DNA of 52,298 bases from Lachnospiraceae bacterium (GCA_022768825.1 JALEJB010000028.1:1-52298); one strand, 5' to 3'; shown: positions 16,404-25,752, numbered from the stretch's first letter. A program made the numbers and translations. The notes: a model not told the origin generated them from the letters alone.

Positions 16404-17180
16404 CTAGCCTTTTAGGTATTTCGCAACATTGACAATAAACTCCGTATTGGTCATTTTTCGTTTCGGATCTCTCGCAGCATATGGGCAAAGCTGTTGTTTT
16501 GCTGTCTCATCTATCCGATTCCAGCTCCGCCTGAGTGCCGTGCGAATGTACTTCTCGAGACTGTAACGCGACACATGGCTTTTCCTCGCTACGATCGGAT
16601 AGACCTCCTTGGACAACTGGGCAAAATCCGAACCCTTCCAATCCATTGCTTTCAGCACCGACTCCACAATAATCAGTTTTTCCCGATCGGTCATCTTCAG
16701 ACCAATGTTATTGAGATATGCCTCAATATGACGCCGGATATAGGCCTTCGGCTGACGGACCTTTTTGACATTCATGTCCTGGAGCCCTTTGGCAGAATAT
16801 AGATACGCTTTCTCCAGCTTGCTCAGCACAGCCAGCGGTGAATAATCCATATGCACCTTCGGGATCACGTAATCCGCACCGTACTCTTTTGCCATCGCCC
16901 ATGTCACCTGCGAAGCATTGTTGGTCACAACCATGATCAGGGGTTTTTTTTCTTTTTCCCTGTAATATTCCTGCAACCGGATTATCAACGTCAATCCGTC
17001 TCCTGTCTGCAGCGCCAGATCCAGAATCATCGCATCCACTTCCTGATTCGTCGCATAATCAAATGCATCCTGTTCGCTGCCTGTCGTATGTACCAGCTGC
17101 AGCCGTCTATGATGCTCCAATATCTGCCGATACGCCGTACACGTCTGTTCGTCATCTTCCACCAATAAAACTCTGACCAT
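16404..17180 (-). CDS. Response regulator 2 with Spo0A-like C-terminal domain
   Basis: A 258-residue paralogue of the flanking regulators. The receiver has VEDDEQ, AMILDLALQTGDGLT and MVVTNNAS; Lys is in VIPKVH. The C-terminal domain keeps the Spo0A_C outline (IEAYLNNIGLK ... LEKYIRTALRRSW ... KMTNTEFIVNV) but is the most diverged of the three: KPTN is KMTN and VER is LEK. DNA specificity may therefore differ. It has a long leader of ~320 bases with two promoter candidates, one carrying an exact TGTCGAA box, which suggests auto- or cross-regulation. The start follows GAGGTAAG. Confidence 0.83.
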   Translation of the reverse strand: MVRVLLVEDDEQTCTAYRQILEHHRRLQLVHTTGSEQDAFDYATNQEVDAMILDLALQTGDGLTLIIRLQEYYREKEKKPLIMVVTNNASQVTWAMAKEYGADYVIPKVHMDYSPLAVLSKLEKAYLYSAKGLQDMNVKKVRQPKAYIRRHIEAYLNNIGLKMTDREKLIIVESVLKAMDWKGSDFAQLSKEVYPIVARKSHVSRYSLEKYIRTALRRSWNRIDETAKQQLCPYAARDPKRKMTNTEFIVNVAKYLKG

Positions 17181-17261
17181 ACTCTTACCTCACTTGAAAT
17201 CCGCACACAGGATATTTTTGCCAGGCAAATATGTGCGGACACAATACCCACTTAAAAGAAT

Positions 17262-17294
17262 ACTATACGACACGCTCAAAAATACCGCTTTCAA
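17262..17294 (-). promoter_or_regulatory. Second promoter candidate for response regulator 2
   Basis: Minus strand TTGAAA-N21-TATAGT, with GTGTCG directly abutting the -10. The 21-base spacer is longer than the usual 17 and matches the other promoters of this window. About 80 bases before the ATG. Confidence 0.45.
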
Positions 17295-17366
17295 AGCGCT
17301 ATTTTGGGCAATTTATCTCCATAAATCTTTTACCGGGTATTTTTTTACTTTTCCTATCCAATTAAA

Positions 17367-17412
17367 AGTATAACTTTAACAAATCACAGAAGCCATTACT
17401 TTGATTCGACAA
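17367..17412 (-). promoter_or_regulatory. Shared promoter element, copy at response regulator 2
   Basis: Minus strand CCGAAAATTGTCGAA, then TATACT; the first base of TTGTCGA and the first base of TATACT are 40 apart, as in the other four copies. The upstream part GCCGAAAATTGTCG is identical to the HerA copy. The box contains an exact TGTCGAA. The -35 region is poor (AAGTAAT). Confidence 0.65.
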
Positions 17413-17433
17413 TTTTCGGCGATATTTTTTCAT

Positions 17434-17471
17434 CAAAAAAAGACCATAATGGATATGCTCCACTATGGTCT
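17434..17471 (-). terminator. Strong terminator after response regulator 3
   Basis: Minus strand AGACCATA/TATGGTCT stem, with inner GGA/TCC pairs, then seven T residues, 33 bases after the stop codon. Confidence 0.9.
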
Positions 17472-17504
17472 CCCGATACGAACTGTTTCGTTTCAGAAAT
17501 GTAT

Positions 17505-18299
17505 TCATTTTGTAGTCAGACGATCTGCCATATTCACCAGAAACTCGCGGTTCGTAGGTTTCCCCTTCTTTTTATCCCACGGATACGGATAAAACCGTTC
17601 CAATGTGGCGCTCTGTGTATTCTTCCATGTGGAAGCGATCGCTGAGCGAATATTGCGCTCCACATTCACAGCTCCGGTATGATGCTCTTTTGCAATCTCC
17701 TCGTATAGCTGCGACATATACGAATTGTTGAGCAGTTTTCCCTCACTGACGACCCGTTCCAAAATCTCCTGAATATAATTCGTCCCCAGCTTTCCGTTTG
17801 AAAAGCCGATCTTGTTCAACTGCCTGCTGATAAACTGCCGGGTCATCCGGGCATTTTCCTGCTGCGTCAAATATTCAGCCGTCTGCTCCTCATCCATGGA
17901 TCGGCGGGCACGCTTATAGAGAAACACTTTCTCGATCAGGCTCAGGATCTTCCCCGTCGAAAAGGACAGATTGGTCTTCTGATAAATATAATCCGAGCCG
18001 TTTGCGCGAACCATATTCAACGTGATCTCTGATACCGTATTGGTCACCACAAAAATAAACGGCTTTTCTTTCTCCAGACCCTTGAGCTTCTCCAAAAAGG
18101 ATAAGCCATCTCCTTCCCGCAGCTCCAGATCCAAAATCACTACGTCCACCGGATTCGTCTTCAGATATTCCAAAGCAATCGTCTCGCTGTCCGTCTGACA
18201 AACCAGTTCCAAACCGGAAAATCCGCGCATCTGATATGCAAAATCCTCACATGTGTAGGGATCATCTTCAACCAGCATCACTTTTATCAGTTCCCTCAT
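17505..18299 (-). CDS. Response regulator 3 with Spo0A-like C-terminal domain
   Basis: A 264-residue protein; the start at 18299 (MRELIKVMLVEDD) follows AAGGAG, while the open frame upstream lacks a ribosome site. The receiver has VEDDPY, VVILDLELREGDGLS, VVTNTVSE and YQKTNLS. The C-terminal part has FSNGKLGTNYIQEIL, VERNIRSAIASTW and KPTNREFLVNMADRL, closest to the Spo0A_C consensus of the three. It has its own promoter and terminator, so it is a single-gene unit. Strong similarity to regulator 1 in receiver and output suggests a local duplication. Confidence 0.86.
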   Translation of the reverse strand: MRELIKVMLVEDDPYTCEDFAYQMRGFSGLELVCQTDSETIALEYLKTNPVDVVILDLELREGDGLSFLEKLKGLEKEKPFIFVVTNTVSEITLNMVRANGSDYIYQKTNLSFSTGKILSLIEKVFLYKRARRSMDEEQTAEYLTQQENARMTRQFISRQLNKIGFSNGKLGTNYIQEILERVVSEGKLLNNSYMSQLYEEIAKEHHTGAVNVERNIRSAIASTWKNTQSATLERFYPYPWDKKKGKPTNREFLVNMADRLTTK

Positions 18300-18340
18300 C
18301 TGTGCTTTCTCCTTTGAATCTGATACTAACAATTGGCTAA

Positions 18341-18369
18341 AGAATACCATAAATGGAAGATTCATGCAA
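18341..18369 (-). promoter_or_regulatory. Promoter for response regulator 3
   Basis: Minus strand TTGCAT-N17-TATTCT, about 40 bases upstream of the chosen start. No TGTCG box is present. Confidence 0.5.
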
Positions 18370-18389
18370 ATATCACACAGCGATCCGTA

Positions 18390-19259
18390 TCATTTATATT
18401 TTTCTGCACCCTCAATGTGTGTTTGATCATCATAGTCATAGACGATTCCCACACTGTAACGCGCTCTGGTAAGTGCCTGATAGAAATTCTCGCGATATCT
18501 TTTCTGAATGTCATTGTTGTGATTGATCATCCATGACAGCATCCGCGATGTCGGATACAGCAGCACACGATCGTATTCTTCTCCTTTTGTATCCGCGATC
18601 ATCTTCCAAGGATATTCCTCGTGTATCTTGATGGTTCTTCGGTTGCGAAGCTGCAACGGAGCATACTCTTTCAGATATTCCCCCACATCAGATTCATTCA
18701 CCAGAAACACGCCATCGTGACCGGTCACTTCTGTCTGCTGCGAAGTAATCTCTCCATACTGCTCATACAAAAAAGACGCAAACGTACAAATCTTGGAATT
18801 CATGCGATAGGACGCCGACAGTGTCTCCTTATCGATCTCACAGATCTCGCTGCAACGTTTGCGGATAAATTCTTCCACAGCGCCTTCTCCATATCGTCTG
18901 TATTTCGCTTCAATTTGGACACCGGCTGTCACTTGTCTCGGATCTGCAAAGAGAAGCATCTCCTGCCCCGACTGTAACAACTCTTCCAGAAAAACAAGGT
19001 TATACCCTGCCAGATCCTGCATCTCATCCAGATAGATCTTCGCGTATTCTTTTGGGTTTTGACGGTATTCATCCCATGCCTGAATGTGGATATGTTCCGG
19101 TATCTCTCCTTTTAATTCGCAAATCTTAGCTTTCATTGCCGCCAGATTGGTTTTCGTATATGTCAGGATCAATACATCCTCCGTCTGTTTCAATGCCTCG
19201 TTGATCAGATAGGTGGTTTTTCCTGCTCCGGCAGGCGCGATCATTAATTTATTTTTCAT
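18390..19259 (-). CDS. Compact UvrD/Rep-like SF1 helicase ATPase
   Basis: A 289-residue protein starting at 19259 (MKNKLMIAPAGAGKTTYL); an upstream in-frame ATG at 19319 would lie inside the promoter. Walker A is APAGAGKTT, Walker B IYLDEMQDL, then FADPRQ (motif III), SYRMN (motif IV-like) and QALTRAR (motif VI). It has the UvrD-like core without the 1B/2B insertions, so it is about half the size of a processive helicase. Such small SF1 proteins are often phage or defence-associated, but no activity can be assigned. Preceded by a copy of the shared promoter element. Confidence 0.78.
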   Translation of the reverse strand: MKNKLMIAPAGAGKTTYLINEALKQTEDVLILTYTKTNLAAMKAKICELKGEIPEHIHIQAWDEYRQNPKEYAKIYLDEMQDLAGYNLVFLEELLQSGQEMLLFADPRQVTAGVQIEAKYRRYGEGAVEEFIRKRCSEICEIDKETLSASYRMNSKICTFASFLYEQYGEITSQQTEVTGHDGVFLVNESDVGEYLKEYAPLQLRNRRTIKIHEEYPWKMIADTKGEEYDRVLLYPTSRMLSWMINHNNDIQKRYRENFYQALTRARYSVGIVYDYDDQTHIEGAEKYK

Positions 19260-19296
19260 CTTAGCTGTCCTGTCTCCCTTTTTGTCATATAAAATA

Positions 19297-19342
19297 AATA
19301 TAACATTCCCGGGGAGCATTTGCTATCAACAAAAACCGACAA
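19297..19342 (-). promoter_or_regulatory. Shared promoter element, copy at the compact helicase
   Basis: Minus strand AATTGTCGG, four bases, TGTTGAT, 22 bases, TATATT. Box-to--10 distance is 40, and TTGATA as -35 leaves a 21-base spacer. Confidence 0.68.
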
Positions 19343-19377
19343 TTAACGACCGCGCAGGTGTCTGACATCTTTTATGT

Positions 19378-21720
19378 CTACTTTTTCAGATATTTGGCGA
19401 GCATGTCCACCAGCTCATCCTCTTTCACCGGCTTTGTGAGATAATCGGTAAATCCCAGCTGCATATACTCTTCCTTCGCCCCTCTCGTGGCATTCGCAGT
19501 CAGCATGATCACAGGCGTATCCTGATTCAAATGATCCGGCATCTGCTTCATCCGCTGCAGCGTCTCGATTCCATCCAGTTCCGGCATCATATGATCCAGG
19601 AAAATCAGATCATATTGTTTCTTACATATATTTTCCAGACAGGCCATACCACTCTCGGCTGTATCAATCTGTACGCCGGTCTTTTTCAAAAGCCCCTGCA
19701 TCACCTTGAGATTCATCTTGACATCATCGACAACCAGAATCTTCGCATCCTTTGCGACAAACGACCGGTCCTGCTTGTCCGATGTATGAAGCAGCTGCTG
19801 ACAACGCTGGTTGAAATCTCCGATCGGATCTGTGCTCATAATCGTTTGCGGTATCTTCGCCGTAAAGCACGATCCTTTTCCATAATCACTTTCTGCATAG
19901 ATTTCGCCGTTCATCATCTGAACAAGATTTCTGGTGAGATTTAATCCCAGACCGGTTCCCTCAATATTTCGATTGCGATTTTCCTCCAGTCTGGTAAACG
20001 AGTCGAACAGTTTGCCCATATCCTCCGGGCGAATTCCGATACCGGTATCCTGTACCGCAATGATCAGCAATATCTGATTTTTGGACAGACTCTCATAGGT
20101 AACGGAAAGTGTAATCTTTCCTTCCTTGGTATACTTGATCGCATTGGAAAGGAAGTTATTGATAACCTGTCGGATGCGCACCTCATCCCCACACAGCCGG
20201 GATGGCAGGTTCGGATCAACCGTCACCTGAAAATCAAGTGATTTACTCGCCGCTCTGACTCTGGCAATATTATAGCAATCATGAACAATCGAAAACGATT
20301 CGTACTCCACCGGCAAAATCTCCAGTTTTCCCGCTTCAATCTTAGAAATATCCAAAATATCATTGATGATCGACAGCAGCGACTGCCCGGCACTCTGAAT
20401 ATTGATGGCATATTCTTTTAAATTGTCATCCTGACATTCTTTCAGCAGGATTGCATCCATTCCCAATATTCCGTTGAGCGGGGTCCGGATCTCATGCGAC
20501 ATATTTGCAAGAAACTGGCTTTTCGCCACATTCGCAGCAATCGCGTCATTTTTCGCCTGCTCAACAAATTTCACATGTTCCTGCATCATCTGACGCAAAT
20601 AACTGATCAGCGTACAGATTGCAAAGATACATACCCCATATCTGCTGGCTTTTCCCAGATCTCCAACCTTTATGATGTAGGTCCTCAGAATATCGATAAA
20701 TACACTAAGCATCATACAGGAGATGCCGATGAAGTGTAAGATCGTCTCCGGACTTTTCTCCTTTTTGGCATTTTGTCCCAGTAGCACCACATTCACCAAA
20801 ATCAACACAACAATGATCACGTGAGAAACGAAGGACATCTCCAGAAAATCTACAAATCCGCAAATTTGCAGAACCAGCTGGCATACAATATTTGCCACCG
20901 AAACCACCATCGCAATGAACATCATTTTCGAACTTTCCGGCATCGCTTCGTAACAATATGCTTCCAAAAAAAGCGGTGCTGTCATCAAAATGATAAAAAT
21001 CAGTGTCGAATACAAGGTCTGATTTCCGTAAAATACTTCCGACACCTTTGTTTCGATCAGGTAGTAAATACTCATCAGCAGTAAATAGATGCTCAGATAC
21101 TCCACTCCGCCAATGTTTTTCTGCGACATTTTCTGCACAAGTGCCAGGATCAGCAGCACCACAGCAACGACCAGGATCATCAGCGTCAAAAGGATATCAA
21201 ATGATTTCTGCCGGATACAATTCAAGATCGCCACATCTCTTCTGGCAACCGATATTTCCGAAAGATAAGCGGCATAGTTTGCATAAGGAGATCTCATTTC
21301 AATCTCGATCAGTCCCTCTTCACAGTCCCTCGGTATGTTGGCAAAGACAATGACACTTCCCGGCGTGCCGCCAAACAGTCTCTCATCATTCATGCCAAAG
21401 GAATAGATCTGCTCACCATCCAAGGTGATTTTCAATGTCTTGTCGGCAGACAAAAACGTCAGCGTCTTTCCCCAATATTGTCTTGGAACCTTATTTTTGA
21501 TCACGATTTTTTCATTCGGCAGAGAAGTCCCATAATAGGGCAATTTCTGCAGTGGTGTGGATGTACCGTCTTCTCTTACCAATTCCCACCCCAGATTAAA
21601 AGGATACACATTTCCTTTTGCTAAAGTCATGTCATCCACCTTTGCCGTGAAAAGCACGACCGCGATCACGATCAACTGGACAAAAAAGATCGCCCATATG
21701 AGTTTGTTATACTTTTTCAT
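19378..21720 (-). CDS. Hybrid sensor histidine kinase/response regulator
   Basis: A 780-residue membrane kinase; the start at 21720 ([13 protein letters not shown]) follows GGGGGAGG, and 25 extra upstream codons lack a site. There is a first helix, an extracytoplasmic beta-rich sensor (~35-165), then about seven helices in the 7TM-DISM style (~175-385). His[17 protein letters not shown]. HATPase: [23 protein letters not shown]-terminal receiver: [33 protein letters not shown] phosphate could pass to its own receiver and on to other regulators; the Spo0A-like trio next door is an obvious but untested partner set. Confidence 0.92.
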   Translation of the reverse strand: MKKYNKLIWAIFFVQLIVIAVVLFTAKVDDMTLAKGNVYPFNLGWELVREDGTSTPLQKLPYYGTSLPNEKIVIKNKVPRQYWGKTLTFLSADKTLKITLDGEQIYSFGMNDERLFGGTPGSVIVFANIPRDCEEGLIEIEMRSPYANYAAYLSEISVARRDVAILNCIRQKSFDILLTLMILVVAVVLLILALVQKMSQKNIGGVEYLSIYLLLMSIYYLIETKVSEVFYGNQTLYSTLIFIILMTAPLFLEAYCYEAMPESSKMMFIAMVVSVANIVCQLVLQICGFVDFLEMSFVSHVIIVVLILVNVVLLGQNAKKEKSPETILHFIGISCMMLSVFIDILRTYIIKVGDLGKASRYGVCIFAICTLISYLRQMMQEHVKFVEQAKNDAIAANVAKSQFLANMSHEIRTPLNGILGMDAILLKECQDDNLKEYAINIQSAGQSLLSIINDILDISKIEAGKLEILPVEYESFSIVHDCYNIARVRAASKSLDFQVTVDPNLPSRLCGDEVRIRQVINNFLSNAIKYTKEGKITLSVTYESLSKNQILLIIAVQDTGIGIRPEDMGKLFDSFTRLEENRNRNIEGTGLGLNLTRNLVQMMNGEIYAESDYGKGSCFTAKIPQTIMSTDPIGDFNQRCQQLLHTSDKQDRSFVAKDAKILVVDDVKMNLKVMQGLLKKTGVQIDTAESGMACLENICKKQYDLIFLDHMMPELDGIETLQRMKQMPDHLNQDTPVIMLTANATRGAKEEYMQLGFTDYLTKPVKEDELVDMLAKYLKK

Positions 21721-21886
21721 GCTGCCTCCCCCATGCGTCAGAACCCCGTTTCTTTTGCAAGCTTCTTGGTAGTCATTATAGGGTATCTTTGCCATATTAT
21801 CAATGTTCTATTTTATGAGAATACGTTGGGTAGCACGGAAATTCAGACATGAATTAGATATAGAAATCAGATAGGTGGAAAAACCT

Positions 21887-22321
21887 TCATTCCCACTGGT
21901 CCCATATTGTATACAAAACATCTCTGTATGGAACAAGTCTATCAAAAAACTTGCGGTCCGGATCAATTTCTGCCTCACCGCTATCAATCACTTCGGTACG
22001 ACGTTCCATCTTTTGCATATATGTTTCCAATTCAGCCTTAAGATATAGCGGAAGAAACTTCCCGAAATACTCTATTCCATGTACAAACTCATCCGCATAT
22101 AAGTGGATCAGCAGTTCAATTGCCATCGATTCTACGGAAATTTTCAATTCTTTTCCAAAAATCTCTTCATATGTTTTCTTCATATACTCACTCAATGCTG
22201 TCGCGTCTCGACGCGGCTTTTTCAGAAATGCCAACAACTTTTCATCTGTTTTGATCTGTACCAGCTGTTCTGTATAACATACTGATATGTCGTGAAACTC
22301 TGTTCTCCATGTGTTTTCCAT
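21887..22321 (-). CDS. Hypothetical acidic protein, 144 residues
   Basis: A soluble, helix-rich protein with no motif I recognise (MENTWRTEFHDISV ... YRDVLYTIWDQWE). The ATG follows GAAGAGGAG. It begins inside the tail of the broken Ig-like duplicate and is served by a shared promoter element ~150 bases upstream. Composition is normal for a real protein. Confidence 0.55.
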   Translation of the reverse strand: MENTWRTEFHDISVCYTEQLVQIKTDEKLLAFLKKPRRDATALSEYMKKTYEEIFGKELKISVESMAIELLIHLYADEFVHGIEYFGKFLPLYLKAELETYMQKMERRTEVIDSGEAEIDPDRKFFDRLVPYRDVLYTIWDQWE

Positions 22322-22329
22322 AATCTGTT

Positions 22330-22467
22330 CTCCTCTTCTTCATTCATGACACTCTCATCTATCACATTGACTGTAAGCGATGTGGTCCTTCCGCCTGCTG
22401 TTACAGTAATCACTTCCTGTCCGGATGTGTTTTCTGTATAGAGCTCTACATGCAATTCATCCCACAC
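22330..22467 (-). pseudogene. Broken duplicate of the Ig-like protein C-terminus
   Basis: The frame reads VELYTENTSGQEVITVTAGG ... VNVIDESVMNEEEE, almost the same as the last ~50 residues of the intact Ig-like gene 2 kb away (VELYSKNIPGQAVITVTAGG ... VNVIDESVMDEEEE). Everything upstream is gone and replaced by a shared promoter element only five bases away. It is a remnant left by recombination. Confidence 0.8.
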
Positions 22468-22471
22468 TTCT

Positions 22472-22523
22472 ACTATACCCCCTATCGCCCGCCGGCGAAA
22501 TCAACATTTTCCGACAATTTTCG
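22472..22523 (-). promoter_or_regulatory. Shared promoter element, copy at the 144-residue gene
   Basis: Minus strand CGAAAATTGTCGG, four bases, TGTTGAT, 22 bases, TATAGT. Box-to--10 distance 40; TTGATT-N21-TATAGT as core promoter. Confidence 0.7.
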
Positions 22524-22548
22524 TATTAATGCAAAAGGAGCACAAACA

Positions 22549-22599
22549 AATAGACACCTATGACCAGACCTCAAAAACAGGTCATTATAGGTGTCTATT
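22549..22599. repeat. Dispersed hairpin repeat, copy 1
   Basis: AATAGACACCTAT and its complement enclose an inner GACCT/AGGTC stem. A near-identical copy lies at 30781-30830. Both follow the 3' end of a minus-strand gene and stand 25-30 bases before a shared promoter element. Likely a terminator or small mobile repeat; the T tract on the minus side is weak (TTTGTTTG). Confidence 0.7.
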
Positions 22600-22708
22600 G
22601 ACTGACTATGAAAAGCAACTCCGACAACTTCCGTCAGGGTTCTATACAAGTTTTCACGAAACGAATCATAGCAAAAGGTGTCAAAGATAGGCGCATAACA
22701 ACAGATAT

Positions 22709-24409
22709 TTATAAAGTTCCAATTAAAACACTCTTCCCTTCAAATGCAAATCCATACTTATGAATCCGTTCCGGTGCTATTCCGTGCGCAATTAACTCCG
22801 TCTCATACTTCTTTTCTTCAATCTGTGCAAGGGCTGCCTGTACCGTGTCCTCTAGCGTTTTTTCTTTTTTGGCATTGTATACCTTGAATTCCAAAATCAT
22901 GGCATCACCGCTTTTATCTTTCGGCTCGATCATCACATCATATCTTCCAAAACCACTCTCCCTGTTTGATGTAATCACATAGTCTGTTGTCAGTTCTGCA
23001 ATCAATCCCAGTACAAATCCGTGATAAAACCTCTCCGGTTCTTCCTGTGACGGGCTTTTTCCGGTATCAAAATAGCTAAAAGTCTGCCGTGCCACACGCT
23101 CCATATATCCATTCATGGCTTCCAGATCGCCCACCAATAAGGCTTTGACAAAATCGTTGTAATCTCCACCGACCCGGGCAAACCATCCGCGCACCATACC
23201 GTAAAACATACTACGTACCTCACGGTTGGACAGCGTCAGCTTATACCTAGATGGCGTATCTCCTGTATCCTCATCAACCAACTGATATTCCAGTACTTTC
23301 AGATATCCACTCGCCAACAGCAGACTCCAGATTGCTTCCTCGTTATCGTCGAGCTGGTTGTACACGATCTGCTCATCGATCGAGCATATGATACTCTCCC
23401 CCTTCAGCAGTTGTTCGAAGGTCTCTTTGACACGTCGTCCACCTTCGCGAATCATTTTCCCTACGAGACTGTTTGCGCTCGTGTTTGCCCAGTATGTGCC
23501 TACCTTCCCTGTATCCAAAAAATTGATTGCAGACCACGGATTATAGATATCCGTATGACTTCCAAATGTAAAGCCATCATACCATGTCTTCACCTTTTCC
23601 TTCTGATCTGACAACCCGCACTCATCCAGAGCCGCAAACATTTCCTCCTCGGTAAAACCAAATGCTGTCGCATACTTATCAGAGGTAGTAGTGACTACTT
23701 CCAGATTATTTAAATCCGAGAAGATGGATTCCCTTTGCACGCTTGTGATTCCAGTCAGAATTGCTCGCTCCATATATGGATTTGTCTTAAAAGTAGCATT
23801 GAATAGGCTTCTAATAAATGGCGAAATCTCATCCAAATATCCGTTTACATAAGCTTCCTTCATTGGCATATCATGTCCGTCCAGCAAAATGATCACTTTT
23901 TTCCCATAGTAACGGCTTAAGAAATCAGATAACCGATTAAGTGCAAAAGTCACATCCACATCACTCACATCTACTGAGAAGATGCGGTCAAAATAATCTC
24001 TATCAGCATCCAATAACGTATCACTTTCTCTGATAAATGCGTATTTGATATACACATTTCTCAATATCTCGCAAATTTTAGCCCTTGTATCTGTATAACT
24101 CACTTCTTTCACTCTGGCAAAGGATAACGCAATCACCGGATAAGTGCCCTGCAGTTCACGATACTTTTCTTCTTTCCAGATGGACAATCCCTCAAACAGA
24201 TCCCCCCGATCTGCGTATTTCAGCGAGAAAAATTTCTCCAACATGCTCATATTCAAGGTTTTGCCCAAACAATGCGGACGGGTGATCAACGTCACACTGT
24301 CTCCTGATTCCCACCATTCCTTGATAAAATTTGTCTTATCCACGTAAAAATAGTCATTTTTAATGATCTGCTCAAAATCCTGTATTCCTATCGCTACTGT
24401 TCTCGCCAT
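22709..24409 (-). CDS. AAA-ATPase-like/PD-(D/E)XK protein
   Basis: A 566-residue protein of the AAA-ATPase_like plus PDDEXK_9 family common in Lachnospiraceae and Bacteroides. The start MARTVAIGIQDF at 24409 follows GGAGG. Hallmarks: FYVDKTNFIKEW, Walker A RPHCLGKTLN (usually RPRRFGKTL), IILLDGHDMP (usually DEYD), TGITSVQRESIFSDLNN, WYDGFTFG, and the C-terminal nuclease-like YDVMIEP ... AMILEFKVYNAKKE. The Walker A context and the Walker B position are both altered, so ATP hydrolysis is doubtful. Function of the family is unknown. A terminator sits 16 bases before the start. Confidence 0.88.
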   Translation of the reverse strand: MARTVAIGIQDFEQIIKNDYFYVDKTNFIKEWWESGDSVTLITRPHCLGKTLNMSMLEKFFSLKYADRGDLFEGLSIWKEEKYRELQGTYPVIALSFARVKEVSYTDTRAKICEILRNVYIKYAFIRESDTLLDADRDYFDRIFSVDVSDVDVTFALNRLSDFLSRYYGKKVIILLDGHDMPMKEAYVNGYLDEISPFIRSLFNATFKTNPYMERAILTGITSVQRESIFSDLNNLEVVTTTSDKYATAFGFTEEEMFAALDECGLSDQKEKVKTWYDGFTFGSHTDIYNPWSAINFLDTGKVGTYWANTSANSLVGKMIREGGRRVKETFEQLLKGESIICSIDEQIVYNQLDDNEEAIWSLLLASGYLKVLEYQLVDEDTGDTPSRYKLTLSNREVRSMFYGMVRGWFARVGGDYNDFVKALLVGDLEAMNGYMERVARQTFSYFDTGKSPSQEEPERFYHGFVLGLIAELTTDYVITSNRESGFGRYDVMIEPKDKSGDAMILEFKVYNAKKEKTLEDTVQAALAQIEEKKYETELIAHGIAPERIHKYGFAFEGKSVLIGTL

Positions 24410-24424
24410 GACAACCTCCATAAC

Positions 24425-24471
24425 AAAAAAATCAGCTATACCAATCATCTTAGTATTAGTATAGCTGATTT
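24425..24471 (-). terminator. Terminator just upstream of the AAA/PD-(D/E)XK gene
   Basis: A perfect 13-base-pair stem (AAATCAGCTATAC/GTATAGCTGATTT) with a 17-base loop, then six T residues on the minus strand. It ends transcripts of the Ig-like gene, but only 15 bases separate it from the next ATG, so it may act as an attenuator for that gene. Confidence 0.88.
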
Positions 24472-24626
24472 CCATATAAATTACAATTCTAGCGAACTTC
24501 CTTTTCACCGGTCTCCTCTTTACTTTCGTAAATCTGAAGTTATAACAGATAATTATTCTACGCTTACAATATTTTTATCCTGCCGGGCATTCAATTGCAT
24601 ATCAGTTTCCCGATAGGACTTCAAAT

Positions 24627-25703
24627 TCATCCTGCTTCCATGAGTACTTCCTCTTCTTCATCCATGACGCTCTCGTCTATCACATTGACCGTAAACGATG
24701 CAGACTTTCCACCTGCTGTCACAGTAATCACAGCCTGTCCGGGTATGTTTTTTGAATAGAGTTCCACATACCGTTCATTCCACCCATCCAGCAGTTCAGC
24801 AGAAACAATCGATGAATCTGACGAAGTTACAGTAACGTCATAATAATCTTCTGCATATGATGGATTTAATTTTATGTACACAGACTGATAATCTATGCAT
24901 TCCATCACGATATTATTTTCTCCTACAGTGATACTCTTGATATCCGGTTTTTTCACGGTCACCTTGCAGGAATATGTTTTTCCATGTACCTTCGCTTTAA
25001 CGACCGTTTTGCCAACTTCTTTCGCAGTCAGTTTTCCGTTACTCACCTTTACGATATCACTATCACCGGAAGACCATTTCACGGAATGCTTACATCCCGA
25101 TAATTTTAAATTTGCAGTCTCTTTCAGATTCATTGTGAGCTCGGTCTTATTCAGTTTTGGTTCTTCGACCATGACTTTACACTGCAATTGCTGGTTTCCT
25201 GACGTCACAGTAATTACGACTTTTCCTTTCGCCTTTGCACGCAGCTTTCCGCTTGATGACACTGCGACAATCGAAGAATCTGCCGAACTCCACTTCACAC
25301 TTCCGGGTGCATGACTGACCTTTAGTGTAGCAGTCTGCCCTTTCACCAGCTCCAAAGAAGACTTATTTATTTTCATTTTTTTCACAACAGGTTGTGTGCT
25401 GTTGCTCGTGTTATTCGTGTGATTGAAACTATCTGACGAAGACGAACTGCTGCTATCCCCATATGGAAAGCACTTTTGGCATGGCGTCAATCCCATCGAT
25501 ATCGCCGATGAACGCGACGCTGTAAAATAAGTTCCATTTCCACACTTGTGCGTATGATATTTGGATCCTGTCCGTGTGATATAAACAGTCGTATCCGCCT
25601 GTACAGTCTCCACATATCCTGTAGTGGCAGTACCGGTCAACATGATGACGACCATTGCCAAAATCATAAACCGTTTTTTGATTGAGTTTTTCACGTTTCT
25701 CAT
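24627..25703 (-). CDS. Secreted Ig-like (Big_2) repeat protein with YHxxxC motif
   Basis: A 358-residue exported protein; the start at 25703 (MRNVKNSIKKRF) follows GGAGGG. Signal peptide ~1-38. Residues ~40-80 hold VYITRTGSKYHTHKCGNGTY ... PCQKCF, a small Cys/His motif seen in surface proteins and nucleases. A Ser-rich linker precedes two or three Big_2-type repeats (KSSLELVKGQTATLKVS; TELTMNLKETANLKLSG; ENNIVMECIDYQ). The tail is acidic (MDEEEEVLMEAG). Likely surface-attached or released; ligand unknown. Its promoter overlaps the end of the upstream gene. Confidence 0.85.
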   Translation of the reverse strand: MRNVKNSIKKRFMILAMVVIMLTGTATTGYVETVQADTTVYITRTGSKYHTHKCGNGTYFTASRSSAISMGLTPCQKCFPYGDSSSSSSSDSFNHTNNTSNSTQPVVKKMKINKSSLELVKGQTATLKVSHAPGSVKWSSADSSIVAVSSSGKLRAKAKGKVVITVTSGNQQLQCKVMVEEPKLNKTELTMNLKETANLKLSGCKHSVKWSSGDSDIVKVSNGKLTAKEVGKTVVKAKVHGKTYSCKVTVKKPDIKSITVGENNIVMECIDYQSVYIKLNPSYAEDYYDVTVTSSDSSIVSAELLDGWNERYVELYSKNIPGQAVITVTAGGKSASFTVNVIDESVMDEEEEVLMEAG

Positions 25704-25752
25704 ATGCAATTCTCCCTCCTGCAAACATGATTGTTCATAAAGCTATACTTAT

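Noticed and set aside
22604-22660. TTGTCGG box on the minus strand at ~22620 as a sixth shared promoter copy
   Set aside because: The nearest TATAAT is 38 bases away rather than 40, lies inside the hairpin repeat, and no gene follows directly.
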